A stretch of 64,000 nt of DNA from Marinomonas sargassi (GCF_025716875.1 NZ_JAOVZB010000006.1:186001-250000), one strand, 5' to 3'; positions 39,298 to 49,660 are shown, numbered from the stretch's first letter. Made by a program: numbers and translations. Notes: generated by a model from the sequence alone, not told the origin.

Positions 39298-40056
39298 TTA
39301 GTAGATTGAGAATGGGAAGTATCTAGCGTTGATTTTTTGGTAGGTTCCATCAGCAATAATTTCTGCTAATGCTTCATTAATTTTAGCTTTTAGCTTGCCA
39401 TCTGATTTACGAACAGCGATACCAATTTCATCATTTTTCATGAAAGCATCACCTTTAAATTCAAATTTTGATGCGCCATCTGCTGTTTTTAACCAGTTGT
39501 AAGTCGGTAACTCGTCTGACAAAACAATATCCAAACGGCCAGAGACAAGGTCTAAATAAACATTATCTTGGTTATCATAAAGTTTAAGGTCTATTTTATC
39601 TGCCAAGTTATCTTCTAAGTATTGTGCAGCAATCGTTGCGCGTTGCGCACCAACTGTTTTTCCAGAAAGGTCTTTAGTGTCAACTGTATCCCCAACACGA
39701 CCCATGTAACGAAGACCACCTGAGTAGTATTTATTTGTAAAATCAACAACTTTTAAGCGCTCTTCAGTAATAGACATAGAGGCGATGATGGCGTCAAACT
39801 TACGAACTTTAAGCCCTGGAATCAAACCATCCCAATCTTGAGTTAAAATTTCACAATCCGTTTCCATTCTTGCACACAATGCACGTGCAATATCCACATC
39901 AAAACCTTGAGGAGTTCCTGCAGAATCAATAAAGTTGAATGGCGCCCATGCACCTTCTGTTACAAATCGAACTTTATCTGCTGCGGATGCAGAAAAGGAT
40001 GAAATTGTTGCACCCAATAATAGAGCGGAGCCTAAGGCAATTTTTTTAAGTTTCAT
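39298..40056 (-). CDS. Periplasmic polar/basic amino-acid-binding protein
   Basis: 252 residues with a signal peptide (cleavage after SASA, about residue 25). The family 3 solute-binding signature GFDVDIARALCARM (about 53) is clear, and two Cys (LCARMETDCEIL) could form the disulfide seen in HisJ/LAO-type proteins. WDGLIPGLKVRKFDAIIASM follows. It captures an amino acid for the two permeases and ATPase. Context with gdhB and an acetylornithine-type aminotransferase favours arginine/ornithine, but this is inference. Confidence 0.9.
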   Translation of the reverse strand: MKLKKIALGSALLLGATISSFSASAADKVRFVTEGAWAPFNFIDSAGTPQGFDVDIARALCARMETDCEILTQDWDGLIPGLKVRKFDAIIASMSITEERLKVVDFTNKYYSGGLRYMGRVGDTVDTKDLSGKTVGAQRATIAAQYLEDNLADKIDLKLYDNQDNVYLDLVSGRLDIVLSDELPTYNWLKTADGASKFEFKGDAFMKNDEIGIAVRKSDGKLKAKINEALAEIIADGTYQKINARYFPFSIY

Positions 40057-40156
40057 AACACTTCCTTCTTTGATTTTAATAAATTTATGGGCGCCCTATA
40101 ATAGAGCAAAAAGGTCATATCAAGCCCATTTATCGGACTCTAGCCTCTTTTTTATT

Positions 40157-40924
40157 TTAGAAAACACTAGATATAAAGGCCTTGCAGCGTTCAGACTTAG
40201 GTGAGCCAAACACTTCTTCTGGAGTACCTTTTTCTTCTACTTTCCCTTGGTGCAAGAAAACCACGTCACTTGACACCTCACGAGCAAAGTTCATTTCATG
40301 TGTAACAATCAACATGGTACGACCTTCGTCTGCTAAATTGCGCATAACACCTAATACTTCACCAACTAACTCAGGATCAAGAGCGGAGGTTGGCTCGTCG
40401 AATAGAATTACTTGAGGATCCATTGCTAACGTTCTCGCAATAGCTACCCTTTGCTGTTGGCCACCCGAAAGTTGATTAGGGTACATATGCTTCTTTTCAG
40501 CAATCCCCACTTTTTCAAGTAAATGTTCCGCATACGCCATTACTTCGTGCTTTGGGCGTTTCAAAACATGGAGAGGTCCCTCTACTATATTTTGCAAAAT
40601 AGTCATATGAGGCCACAGGTTGAAACTCTGAAATACAAAGCCTATCTTCTGACGCATTTGCGTCAGTTGCTTCATATTATTTGGTACAAGGTCTACATCA
40701 CCTCTTACTAAGTCCAACTCAGACCCGTTAAAAATCATTTGACCTTGCGTTGGATTCTCCAAAAGATTTATACAGCGTAAAAAGGTACTTTTACCTGATC
40801 CACTTGACCCTAAAATAGAAATGACATCACCATCGTACGCTTTCAAAGATATGCCTTTTAGAACTTCCACATCACCAAAAGTTTTGTGAATATTAATCAG
40901 TTCTAATGCTGGGGTAGTCGCCAT
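40157..40924 (-). CDS. Amino-acid ABC transporter ATP-binding protein (HisP/ArtP/AotP type)
   Basis: 255 residues from the ATG at 40924. Walker A is [10 protein letters not shown] (about 39), the Q-loop lies in [13 protein letters not shown], the signature is LSGGQQQR, Walker B is [12 protein letters not shown] and the switch His is in IVTHEMNF. It supplies energy to the transporter. A 35-residue upstream extension of the frame was rejected because it is hydrophobic and has no family match. It is the first gene of the operon; a 100-base gap to the binding-protein gene may hold a further promoter. Confidence 0.93.
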   Translation of the reverse strand: MATTPALELINIHKTFGDVEVLKGISLKAYDGDVISILGSSGSGKSTFLRCINLLENPTQGQMIFNGSELDLVRGDVDLVPNNMKQLTQMRQKIGFVFQSFNLWPHMTILQNIVEGPLHVLKRPKHEVMAYAEHLLEKVGIAEKKHMYPNQLSGGQQQRVAIARTLAMDPQVILFDEPTSALDPELVGEVLGVMRNLADEGRTMLIVTHEMNFAREVSSDVVFLHQGKVEEKGTPEEVFGSPKSERCKAFISSVF

Positions 40925-41597
40925 TTCCAATACCTTCCTTAAATATATTCTACGAATCAGCTTACGTAACAATAAGATACACAAGCTTTGCAGTAAAAAA
41001 GTAAGCAGCAATTTTTGCGCCAGTTTCACTGTTTTTGTTAAAAATTGATCTTATTCTGAATTCCTTTTAACAATTTTCTCACAAATGGTACTAGATCAGC
41101 GTACAGCTTGTTCACAATTGATGGTTTATATAACTAAACCAAAGAAAACACAGTGTAAAGAACTAAATATGTAGAGCGAAAGCTCAGAGCAAAACACAAA
41201 ATATATAGCGAAATAACACACTAAATACCGAATAAAATTCGCTAAAAGACAAATACAATCATACCGAACCAATAAAAAGCAGAATGATTATTATTTTTCT
41301 CTATTTACGTAATTTTGCTTGATACTCTGCTTATTTTGTACAAAATATTATTCTGCTAATTTTAAGTTAAAAAGAAGTTTATTTCGTTTAGAATGGTCTA
41401 CTAAGGCTTTTATCCATAAAAAAAGAGATAGAAGATGAAAAACCTCTTCTAAGCACCGATTTTGTCAGCCCAATTGTTAGATAGTAAAGGAGTATTTCTT
41501 CAACAATGATCCTAAAAAATAAAAAACCAGTACTTTCGCAATCTGAAATTTACAACTAGCTTTATTACCAACACATATTTTAAAGAGATAAATTCAA
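40925..41597. other. 673-base intergenic region between the ABC operon and gdhB
   Basis: AT-rich, with no convincing gene. It contains a perfect 16-base palindrome TATTTTGTACAAAATA (41332-41347), a candidate operator; a small hairpin GAGC-GAAA-GCTC at 41174-41185; and a 17-codon frame 41506-41559 with AAAGGAG 13 bases upstream, too far for a good start. A Fur-like string around 41281-41300 is too weak to call. Regulation of both divergent units probably sits here. Confidence 0.5.
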
Positions 41598-44500
41598 ATG
41601 ACAGACCACAAAAAGACTGAATTGATCGAACGAATTGAACTAGAAATAAGCGATAACTTTAGCGCTACTGAAGCAAGTAACATAATTAAACTTGCACACC
41701 TTTACTTCCAAGACTCTTTAACAGAAGACTTAATCAGCGAGCCAATTGAAAACCTTTACGGCAAAATTGTCTGCTTATGGGATTTCATCCAGCAACGCCC
41801 GATAGGCCAAGCAAAAGTCAGAGCCTACAACCCTAACTTTGAAGAGCATAGCTGGCAGTCAACACACACCATCATTGAAATACTCACCGATGACATGCCT
41901 TTCCTAGTGTCCTCTTTAAATATGGCATTGATGCGACTTGAACATACTATTCATATGACGGTTCACCCTATCATTACCGTTGACCGAAATAAAAAAGGTG
42001 AACTTCAAGGGCTGTCTGAAGACTTGACTACGCAAGAATCTTTGATGCGCTTTGAGATAGACCATGTATCTAATATCGATGTTTTAGATACTATCAAAAA
42101 CGCTCTTTTGAAAAGTCTAGAGGATGTTAAAAAAGCCGTAAGCGATTGGCCTGCGATGAAAGATCAGCTAAAAAATATCATTAGCGAATCTGAAAAAATT
42201 TCTCATCTAAAGAAAAATGAAGAGCATCAAGAAATTCTAGAATTCCTAAGATGGGTTGAGAACAACCACTTCACCTTTGTTGGCTTCCGTTCTTATGATC
42301 TTGTCATTGAGAATGACGAAACACATTTGAAGTTAGTAGAAGGATCGGGGCTAGGTTCATTTAGAGACAATCAAAACGTAAAAAAAGACATTGTATTACA
42401 CGACAAACTAGCCAACCTTGCAGTTGATAACAACAACATTCTTGTTCTAACGAAATCAACAGCAATATCAACAGTTCATAGACCAGTACACCTAGATTAC
42501 TTAGGCATAAAACGTCTAGATAAGAAGGGTAATGTGGTCGGTGAATGGCGATTCTTTGGCCTCTATTCCTCTGCCGCTTACGTTGCTCGTCTACAGGACA
42601 TTCCTTTATTGCGCAAGAAACTGGATGTTATTGTCGAAAAAGCTAACATCAACCCAAATAGTTACAAGAGTCGAAACCTTAAACATATTCTTGATAGCTA
42701 CCCCCGTGATGAAATGCTACAGGCACCTGTCAATGAACTGTTGAGTAACATCAAGAACATTCTAGCGATTCAAGAACGCAGACAGTTGCGAGTGTTTTTG
42801 AGAAAAGATGTATATGGCCGTTTCCTTAATGTACTCGTTTATGTTCCTAGGGATAGATATAACACTGAGTTGCGCATCAAGATGCAGAAAATTCTTATGG
42901 ATGCATGCCAAGGCTCTAGCTCTGAATTTAACGTTCAGTTCTCTCAGCTTATCCTTGCTCGAGTGAACTTTACTATTCAAATATCTGATCCTAAAAACAG
43001 CCCAAGCATCGATGCGGAAGAAATCCAGCGCAAGATGCAAGATGCGATGAGTTCATGGGAAGACAAGTTATTAGTTGCTCTGCACAAAGGCCATGGCGAA
43101 GAAAAAGGTAACTCTCTTTATAACGAATACGCGCCTTACTTCCCTGCATCTTACCGTGAAGACTTCTCTCCCAATGCAGCAGTACTAGATATTGAACGCC
43201 TAAATCAATTAACTGGTGAAGGTGATACATCAACACATCTATACCGACAAGTTGGCCAGGCCAAAAACAATTATTACTTTAAAGTCTATGGCGCAGGTAC
43301 AACTCTAATTTTGTCAGATGTGTTACCTATTTTAGAGTATATGGGGTTACGTGTACTTGAAGCACGACCATATGAACTTGATCAAAACGGCGATGGCATA
43401 GCAAACACTTGGGTAGTTGAGTTCGCAATCTGTGTTGATGCCGATGTTAATCTCGAGAAAGTATCTCAACGCGAAGCCTTCCAAGATGCCTTTAACCAAG
43501 TTTTCCGACGCCGTGTTGAAAACGATCGTTTTAACGCACTAGTACTAAATGCTTCCCTAACATGGCGCCAAACCACCATGTTAAGAGCATTAACAAAATA
43601 CTTGATGCAACTTCAGGTTCCTTTTTCTCTATCTTACATGCAACAAACTCTAGAGAAGAATGCCGGCATCACTGGGTTGCTAGTACAACTTTTCGAGCAA
43701 CGCTTTGACCCATCAAAAAGCGCTAAACGCGACGAGAAAGTACAAAAGCTACTAGAAAAAATAGAATCTGAGTTAGATCAAGTTGCTAACTTGGACGAAG
43801 ATAGAATCCTTAAGCATTACCTATCTATTATTCAGGCAATGCTAAGAACTAACTTCTACCAAGCAGATGCAAACAATGAAATTAAAGATTACGTTTCATT
43901 TAAATTAGACCCTGCTTCCATTCCTGCCGTGCCTTTGCCTAAGCCGAAGTTCGAGATTTTCGTCTACGCTCCTTGGGTTGAAGGTGTACATATGCGTGGT
44001 GGTAAAGTCGCTCGTGGCGGTCTTCGCTGGTCTGACCGTATGGAAGACTTCCGAACAGAAGTTCTTGGTCTAGTCAAAGCGCAAATGGTAAAAAATGCCG
44101 TTATCGTTCCTGCGGGTGCTAAAGGCGGCTTTGTTGCTAAACAACTTAAGAAGAATGCCTCTCGCGAAGAAGTTCAAGCTGAAGTCATTCACTGTTACAC
44201 CACATTCATTAGTGGTCTTTTAGACATTACTGACAACCTTGTTAAGAATGAAGTATCCCCTCCTCATTCTGTCATGCGTTACGACGAAGATGACCCATAC
44301 CTAGTAGTCGCTGCCGACAAAGGAACCGCAACCTTCTCCGATTTAGCAAACAGCATATCCGAGAAATACAATTTCTGGTTAGGTGACGCCTTTGCTTCCG
44401 GTGGTTCTAATGGCTATGACCATAAGAAAATGGGCATTACAGCAAGAGGAGCGTGGGAATCTGTTAAACGTCAATTCCAAGAGCTAGACATTGACTGTCA

Positions 44501-46409
44501 AACAACAGACTTTACCGCTGTTGGTGTCGGTGACATGGCCGGAGACGTGTTTGGTAATGGCATGTTGTTATCTGAGCATACCTGCCTTGTTGCAGCCTTT
44601 AACCATATGCATATCTTTATCGATCCAACTCCAGATTCAGCAACGTCTTTTGCTGAACGTAAACGTATGTTCGAGTTACCTCGCTCATCTTGGGAAGATT
44701 ACAACAAAGACCTAATTTCTAAAGGCGGCGGCATATTTAAACGTTCAGCTAAGTCTATCCCGATAAACGCTGATATTCGTAAAGCGCTTGGTATAGAGGG
44801 TAATATTAAATCTATGGCACCAACAGATTTAATCAACGCAATACTGAAAGCGCCTGTGGATTTATTCTGGAACGGTGGTATCGGTACTTATGTCAAAGCA
44901 CAATCTGAGTCCCATGCTGATGCAGGCGACAGTGCTAACAACAGCTTACGAGTCAATGGCAATGAGCTTCGTTGTAAGATTGTTGGCGAAGGTGGCAACC
45001 TAGGTTTAACCCAGCTAGGTCGTATTGAGTTCGCTCAAAATGGCGGCTTAATCAGTACGGATGCTATTGATAATTCGGCTGGTGTTGATAGCTCAGACCA
45101 TGAAGTTAACATTAAAATCCTGCTTAACCGCGTTGTAGAGAACGGCGATTTAACCGAAAAACAACGTAATACCCTATTAGCTGAAATGACGGAAGAAGTT
45201 GGTGACCTAGTACTTCGCCACAACTTAGAGCAAAGCCATGTGCTTTCCTTGGTGAACGCCCAAGCTTCAAGCCGACTATCTGATCATTGGCGCCTTATTC
45301 AATCATTGGTGAAAGAAGGAAGATTAAACCGTGAAATTGAGTTTTTACCTAGTGATGAGGAAATAAAAAGCCGCTTAAACAAAGGAGAAGCTCTGACTCG
45401 CCCTGAGGTATCCGTACTTCTAGCGTACTCTAAAATCAAATTATCAGAACAATTGGTAGAAGATGGAATTGGAGAAGATACAGATCTGTTATCACAAGTA
45501 CATGATTACTTCCCAACACCGTTAACTAAGCACTTTGGTCAGCAAATGCCATCTCACCCATTGGTTCAAGAAATCATTGCGGGACATGTTACCAATAATC
45601 TAGGTAACAAGATGGGGCCAACCTTTACAACCTACTTGCAAGAAGAAACCGGTGCATCTTCACTGAATATTCTTCGAGCTTATATGGCCGCTGAGAAAAT
45701 ATTTGATATTCCTGAACTGTGGGATGCGATTAATAAGCTTAACTTCTCTATTCCAAATGCAGTCCAAAATCGTTTATTAATTCAAGTACAAGGTTTACTT
45801 GAACAAACCACACTTTGGCTGCTACGCAACACTCGAGAAGCGCTTTCGATTCAACTCTTAACAGATACCTACAAACCGGGTATTGCAGTTATTAGAGAAA
45901 ATCTACAAGCCATCCTGACCGAGTCAAGCAGTCAACACCTTGCAGGCACTGTAGAGAAGTTAGTGGCAGAAGGAATACCTTCTGAGGTTGCTGAAAAATT
46001 CTCTGCTCTGCCTTACTTCTTATACGGTTTGGATATCATCCGTGTTTCTACAAACACAGGTACGAAAGTAATTGATGTTGCTCAAACCTACTTCGCTTTA
46101 GAAATGGACTTAGAACTTCATTGGTTGAGACTAAAAGCCAGTGAGCTTCCTGCAGAAGATTTATGGCAACGACGCGCTAAAGCAGGCTTAGGAAATGAAG
46201 TCGATATTAGCCTTCGAACATTAACCAAAGCGGTTATCAAAGCAAGTAGCGATGGGGAAGACTTACAGCAACGTTTAGCAAACTGGAGTACGTCTAACTC
46301 AGATAGCATACAACACTACCGATCAATCTTTGATGAGATAAAAGAAGAGAGCGAGTTAAACCTCGCAATGGTAACTGTTGCTATTCGTGAACTAAGAAAT
46401 TTGATATAA
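41598..46409 (+). CDS. gdhB: NAD-specific glutamate dehydrogenase, 180-kDa class
   Basis: 1603 residues, typical of the large NAD-GDH class of Pseudomonas and relatives. It oxidatively deaminates glutamate to 2-oxoglutarate. A long N-terminal half holds ACT-like regulatory parts. The catalytic region begins near residue 800 with RGGKVARGGLRWSDRMEDFR and VPAGAKGGFVAK, containing the catalytic Lys; the nucleotide-binding part follows with VGVGDMAGDVFGNGM. AGAGA precedes the ATG. In pseudomonads this class serves arginine/glutamate breakdown, which fits the aminotransferase downstream and the amino-acid transporter upstream. Confidence 0.94.
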   Translation: MTDHKKTELIERIELEISDNFSATEASNIIKLAHLYFQDSLTEDLISEPIENLYGKIVCLWDFIQQRPIGQAKVRAYNPNFEEHSWQSTHTIIEILTDDMPFLVSSLNMALMRLEHTIHMTVHPIITVDRNKKGELQGLSEDLTTQESLMRFEIDHVSNIDVLDTIKNALLKSLEDVKKAVSDWPAMKDQLKNIISESEKISHLKKNEEHQEILEFLRWVENNHFTFVGFRSYDLVIENDETHLKLVEGSGLGSFRDNQNVKKDIVLHDKLANLAVDNNNILVLTKSTAISTVHRPVHLDYLGIKRLDKKGNVVGEWRFFGLYSSAAYVARLQDIPLLRKKLDVIVEKANINPNSYKSRNLKHILDSYPRDEMLQAPVNELLSNIKNILAIQERRQLRVFLRKDVYGRFLNVLVYVPRDRYNTELRIKMQKILMDACQGSSSEFNVQFSQLILARVNFTIQISDPKNSPSIDAEEIQRKMQDAMSSWEDKLLVALHKGHGEEKGNSLYNEYAPYFPASYREDFSPNAAVLDIERLNQLTGEGDTSTHLYRQVGQAKNNYYFKVYGAGTTLILSDVLPILEYMGLRVLEARPYELDQNGDGIANTWVVEFAICVDADVNLEKVSQREAFQDAFNQVFRRRVENDRFNALVLNASLTWRQTTMLRALTKYLMQLQVPFSLSYMQQTLEKNAGITGLLVQLFEQRFDPSKSAKRDEKVQKLLEKIESELDQVANLDEDRILKHYLSIIQAMLRTNFYQADANNEIKDYVSFKLDPASIPAVPLPKPKFEIFVYAPWVEGVHMRGGKVARGGLRWSDRMEDFRTEVLGLVKAQMVKNAVIVPAGAKGGFVAKQLKKNASREEVQAEVIHCYTTFISGLLDITDNLVKNEVSPPHSVMRYDEDDPYLVVAADKGTATFSDLANSISEKYNFWLGDAFASGGSNGYDHKKMGITARGAWESVKRQFQELDIDCQTTDFTAVGVGDMAGDVFGNGMLLSEHTCLVAAFNHMHIFIDPTPDSATSFAERKRMFELPRSSWEDYNKDLISKGGGIFKRSAKSIPINADIRKALGIEGNIKSMAPTDLINAILKAPVDLFWNGGIGTYVKAQSESHADAGDSANNSLRVNGNELRCKIVGEGGNLGLTQLGRIEFAQNGGLISTDAIDNSAGVDSSDHEVNIKILLNRVVENGDLTEKQRNTLLAEMTEEVGDLVLRHNLEQSHVLSLVNAQASSRLSDHWRLIQSLVKEGRLNREIEFLPSDEEIKSRLNKGEALTRPEVSVLLAYSKIKLSEQLVEDGIGEDTDLLSQVHDYFPTPLTKHFGQQMPSHPLVQEIIAGHVTNNLGNKMGPTFTTYLQEETGASSLNILRAYMAAEKIFDIPELWDAINKLNFSIPNAVQNRLLIQVQGLLEQTTLWLLRNTREALSIQLLTDTYKPGIAVIRENLQAILTESSSQHLAGTVEKLVAEGIPSEVAEKFSALPYFLYGLDIIRVSTNTGTKVIDVAQTYFALEMDLELHWLRLKASELPAEDLWQRRAKAGLGNEVDISLRTLTKAVIKASSDGEDLQQRLANWSTSNSDSIQHYRSIFDEIKEESELNLAMVTVAIRELRNLI

Positions 46410-46432
46410 CATAGCCATTATATGTAAATGTC

Positions 46433-46459
46433 AGTGGCCGCTTTTGCGGCCACTTTTTT
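46433..46459 (+). terminator. Intrinsic terminator between gdhB and the aminotransferase gene
   Basis: GTGGCCGC-TTTT-GCGGCCAC-TTTTTT: a perfect 8-bp stem, four-base loop and six T. It ends only 16 bases before the downstream GTG start, so it fills nearly the whole intergenic space. Confidence 0.92.
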
Positions 46460-46475
46460 AAATGAGGTATACACT

Positions 46476-47699
46476 GTGTCAACAGAAGTAACGAGAGCAA
46501 CTTTTAATGAAGTAATGGTTCCTAATTACGCACCTTCTGAGATCATTCCAGTGCGTGGCGAAGGCTCTCGCGTGTGGGATAAAGAAGATAAAGAATACAT
46601 CGATTTTGCAGGTGGTATTGCCGTAACTGCATTAGGTCACTCGCATCCAACTTTAGTCAACATTATGCGCGAGCAGGCGGGACAAATTTGGCACTTATCC
46701 AATGTATTAACCAATGAGCCAGCTCTACGTTTAGCAAAAAAGCTTACTGAAAAAACCTTTGCTGATCGTGCCTTTTTCGCTAACAGTGGCGCAGAAGCAA
46801 ACGAAGCAGCGTTTAAGTTAGTGCGCCGTTACGCATTTGATCATTTCAGCCCTGAGAAGAACGAAATTATTGCTTTCAATAAGTCCTTCCATGGTCGTAC
46901 TTTATTTACCGTTTCTGTCGGCGGGCAAGCAAAATACAAAGAAGGTTTTGAGCCCACTCCTGCTGGTATCAATCACTGTGATTACAACGACATAGAACAG
47001 TTAAAAGCTATCATTAGCGACAAGACCTGTGCTGTTGTTATGGAACCCATTCAGGGCGAAGGCGGTGTTATTCCTGCCGACAAAGAGTTCGCACAACAAG
47101 TAAGAGACTTATGTGATCAACATAATGCACTCTTAGTATTTGATGAAGTGCAGTCAGGGGTTGGCCGAACAGGAACCTTATATGCTTATGAACAGTTGGG
47201 AGTGACTCCTGATGTATTAACAACGGCAAAAGCGCTCGGCAACGGTTTCCCTGTCTCTGCTATGTTGGCCACCGAGAAAGTCGCGAACAGTATGGTCGCC
47301 GGTACTCATGGTAGCACCTATGGTGGAAACCCTATGGCTTGTGCCATCGCGGAAGGAGTAATTGATATTGTAGATACACCTGAAATACTAAGTGGTATTC
47401 AGGAACGTCATGACCTTTTCAAAAGCGAGCTAAATAATCTCAACGAAAAATACAATATTTTCCAAGAGGTTAGAGGTATGGGGCTTTTAATAGGCGCAGA
47501 GCTTATAGATTCTTTTGCGGGTAAAGCGGGTGGATTTGTTTCTGCGGCGGAAAAAGAAGGTCTCTTTATTCTTGTTGCAGGCCCTAATGTATTGCGCTTC
47601 GCGCCATCTCTTATCATTCCAAAAGAAGACATTACAGAAGGTTTTGCTCGACTTGAAAAAGCGGTTATACAAGCAATAGAAAATACCGCTGCGGCATAA
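46476..47699 (+). CDS. argD: Acetylornithine/succinylornithine aminotransferase (class III, PLP)
   Basis: 407 residues from GTG 46476, chosen because GAGG lies eight bases upstream and because the longer frame (46428) would read through a terminator hairpin. Family motifs: [58 protein letters not shown] and the PLP Lys in [11 protein letters not shown] (about 249). It transfers the amino group of N-acetylornithine (arginine synthesis) or succinylornithine (arginine breakdown, aruC/astC). With gdhB upstream a catabolic role is plausible, while argE/argA 6 kb away would support synthesis; sequence does not decide. Confidence 0.92.
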   Translation: MSTEVTRATFNEVMVPNYAPSEIIPVRGEGSRVWDKEDKEYIDFAGGIAVTALGHSHPTLVNIMREQAGQIWHLSNVLTNEPALRLAKKLTEKTFADRAFFANSGAEANEAAFKLVRRYAFDHFSPEKNEIIAFNKSFHGRTLFTVSVGGQAKYKEGFEPTPAGINHCDYNDIEQLKAIISDKTCAVVMEPIQGEGGVIPADKEFAQQVRDLCDQHNALLVFDEVQSGVGRTGTLYAYEQLGVTPDVLTTAKALGNGFPVSAMLATEKVANSMVAGTHGSTYGGNPMACAIAEGVIDIVDTPEILSGIQERHDLFKSELNNLNEKYNIFQEVRGMGLLIGAELIDSFAGKAGGFVSAAEKEGLFILVAGPNVLRFAPSLIIPKEDITEGFARLEKAVIQAIENTAAA

Positions 47700-47710
47700 G
47701 CAGTTTATAT

Positions 47711-47745
47711 GTATGGCATAAGCTAAAAACTTGCCTATGCCATAC
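47711..47745. terminator. Hairpin after the aminotransferase gene
   Basis: GTATGGCATA (47711-47720) pairs perfectly with TATGCCATAC (47736-47745). The downstream TCTCCTCTC is pyrimidine-rich but not a T run, so termination is likely but not certain. The rest of the spacer to 47938 shows no gene. Confidence 0.55.
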
Positions 47746-47938
47746 TCTCCTCTCACATAGTAAGATTCTTAGCTATTAGATTTAAAACACTTCAGTAACA
47801 ACATGCTTTTTTACGCGTTCTTTAATCACGGTTAGATTGAGATTATTAAATGGCTAGTTTAAGCTGGTTGTTTTATTCCTGTGATTAATGGATGAGATCA
47901 GGGTTCCATTCTGCATTAACTGATAGAGAAGCTTAACT

Positions 47939-49210
47939 GTGTTTCAATCCTTTTTCCCTAAACCAAAACTATTTTTCTTAAGCTTTGCCCTATGGGCGAT
48001 TGCTGCCGTTATCGGATGGTATTCGCTTATTCAAGATCTAGGGGCACACCTCAGTTTAGCTTTCTTATTCGACATTCACTTTCCTGAAGCACTAGCAGAA
48101 GGCTCTGACGCCGCGACGCAAGCTGCCTTTGCAGAATCTCAGGGCACAGCGTTGAATGCTTGGCTCTATCAATATATGGCACTCTGTTATGGTGGGTTTA
48201 TTGGTGCATGGGTCATATATGGGGGTCAGAAGTGGGCCAAATGGTCTGTAATAGGCTCGGGGGCAATCGTATTTATCACTTGGTTCCAAGTACAAGTCAG
48301 CGTGATGCTAAATGAATGGTATGGTAGCTTTTATGATCTTATACAGAAAGCACTAGCCGAACCTCACAGTATTGAGCTTGTGGATTATTATGCTGAGCTA
48401 TCCACAGTGGCTATCATAATACTCGTTGCCATTACTGTATCGGTATTAAGTAACTTTTTTGTTAGCCATTATGTATTCCGATGGCGAACAGCCATGACAC
48501 ACTATTACACATCTAAATGGAACCAAGTACGTCATATCGAAGGGGCTTCTCAACGGATTCAGGAAGATACAATGCGCTTTGCCTCAATCGTTGAAAACCT
48601 AGGAGTTAGCCTATTGAGGTCGGTAATGACTCTTATCGCCTTTCTACCTATTTTATGGGGACTTTCAGGCTATGTAACAGAACTCCCATTAATAGGTGAA
48701 GTGCCTCAAGCACTGGTCTTTACAGCAATCATCTGGTCTATTTTCGGTACACTACTGCTCGCTGTTGCAGGCATTAAACTACCAGGATTGGAATTTAAGA
48801 ATCAAAAGGTAGAAGCAGCTTACCGAAAAGAACTTGTCTATGGTGAGGATTATGCTGACCGTGCAGACCCAATAACACTGAATGAATTGTTCAATAATGT
48901 CCGTAAAAATTACTTTCGTTTATATGCAAATTATCTCTATTTCAACATTGTTCGGTATGGCTATTTGAATGTAGGACAATTTGTTCCGCTTATTATTTTG
49001 GCCCCTTCCATCATTGCTGGAGCCTTCACTTTAGGCATTATGCAACGTGTTATGAATGCCTTTAACCAAGTTGAAAACTCTTTCCAGTACCTAATAAATT
49101 CTTGGACAACAATTGTTGAGCTACTTTCAATATACAAGCGTTTGCAAGCGTTTGAAGCAATTATTGACGAACAAGCTGATACCAATACCGTTAACGACTC
49201 AAACACCTAG
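47939..49210 (+). CDS. SbmA/BacA-like inner-membrane peptide transporter
   Basis: 423 residues with about six to seven membrane helices and no nucleotide-binding domain. The SbmA_BacA signature is seen in FQVQVSVMLNEWYGSFYDLIQKAL (about 121), WRTAMTHYYTSKWNQVRHIEGASQRIQED (about 183) and GVSLLRSVMTLIAFLPILW. Family members use the proton gradient to import peptides such as microcins and proline-rich antimicrobial peptides, and BacA also imports long-chain-modified molecules and cobalamin-like compounds. The start is GTG at 47939 with AGAGAAG upstream. A strong terminator follows. Confidence 0.88.
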   Translation: MFQSFFPKPKLFFLSFALWAIAAVIGWYSLIQDLGAHLSLAFLFDIHFPEALAEGSDAATQAAFAESQGTALNAWLYQYMALCYGGFIGAWVIYGGQKWAKWSVIGSGAIVFITWFQVQVSVMLNEWYGSFYDLIQKALAEPHSIELVDYYAELSTVAIIILVAITVSVLSNFFVSHYVFRWRTAMTHYYTSKWNQVRHIEGASQRIQEDTMRFASIVENLGVSLLRSVMTLIAFLPILWGLSGYVTELPLIGEVPQALVFTAIIWSIFGTLLLAVAGIKLPGLEFKNQKVEAAYRKELVYGEDYADRADPITLNELFNNVRKNYFRLYANYLYFNIVRYGYLNVGQFVPLIILAPSIIAGAFTLGIMQRVMNAFNQVENSFQYLINSWTTIVELLSIYKRLQAFEAIIDEQADTNTVNDSNT

Positions 49211-49233
49211 AGTTCTATTTGCAAAGCTCAAAA

Positions 49234-49270
49234 AAAGAAACCCTCACTGGTGACAGTGAGGGTTTCTTTA
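49234..49270 (+). terminator. Intrinsic terminator after the SbmA/BacA-like gene
   Basis: AAGAAACCCTCACTG pairs with AGTGAGGGTTTCTTT around a five-base loop, followed by T-rich sequence. A-runs before the stem give T-runs on the other strand, so it may also serve the small gene at 49307. Confidence 0.9.
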
Positions 49271-49306
49271 TATTTACTTAAGTATCAATCATTTACCTGA
49301 GGATAT

Positions 49307-49516
49307 TCAGACCTTGATATTGATATTCTGACCAAGATTATCGGTTGTTGTATGGGAGCCTTGGGAAGCGGCTGGCGTTACTGTTTCAACCGCTTTATTC
49401 AAAAGCTCTAAATCTTGTCGCCCTTGCTGTTCCTGAGCACTTTTCGCTAGATTAGCACTATATACTTCACTCGCGTATTCCATTCCAGGACTGGTCAAAC
49501 CATTAATTGTCGGCAT
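49307..49516 (-). CDS. Small hypothetical protein
   Basis: 69 residues from the ATG at 49516, supported by AGGGTG six bases upstream; a GTG three codons earlier lacks a proper site. There is no signal peptide, membrane helix or catalytic motif. A central amphipathic helix (KSAQEQQGRQDLELLNKAVE) is followed by a Thr/Ser-rich tail ending LGQNINIKV. The ending resembles small putative motility proteins of the YjfB type, but that similarity is weak. It lies alone upstream of glnE's end on the same strand. Confidence 0.55.
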   Translation of the reverse strand: MPTINGLTSPGMEYASEVYSANLAKSAQEQQGRQDLELLNKAVETVTPAASQGSHTTTDNLGQNINIKV

Positions 49517-49660
49517 ACTTTTCACCCTATAGCGATGATATTACCCTGTTTCATCATCGCCCCTCTAAAAAACACATTAGCTGTTTAATAAATAGCCAAA
49601 AATAGAGTATAACCAAAAACTGGTTAAAATACGACCAATATAGAAAAATTAGAAATACAC

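Noticed and set aside
40925..41029. 35-residue N-terminal extension of the ABC ATPase
   Set aside because: It is hydrophobic and Leu/Arg-rich, lacks family similarity, and the ATG at 40924 begins the normal ATPase sequence.
41281..41300. Fur box upstream of gdhB
   Set aside because: AT-rich string with partial likeness; it lacks a convincing second half and is about 300 bases from the start codon.
46428..46475. Upstream ATG start for the aminotransferase
   Set aside because: It lies in front of the terminator hairpin and would translate the stem; GTG 46476 has a proper Shine-Dalgarno and family N-terminus.
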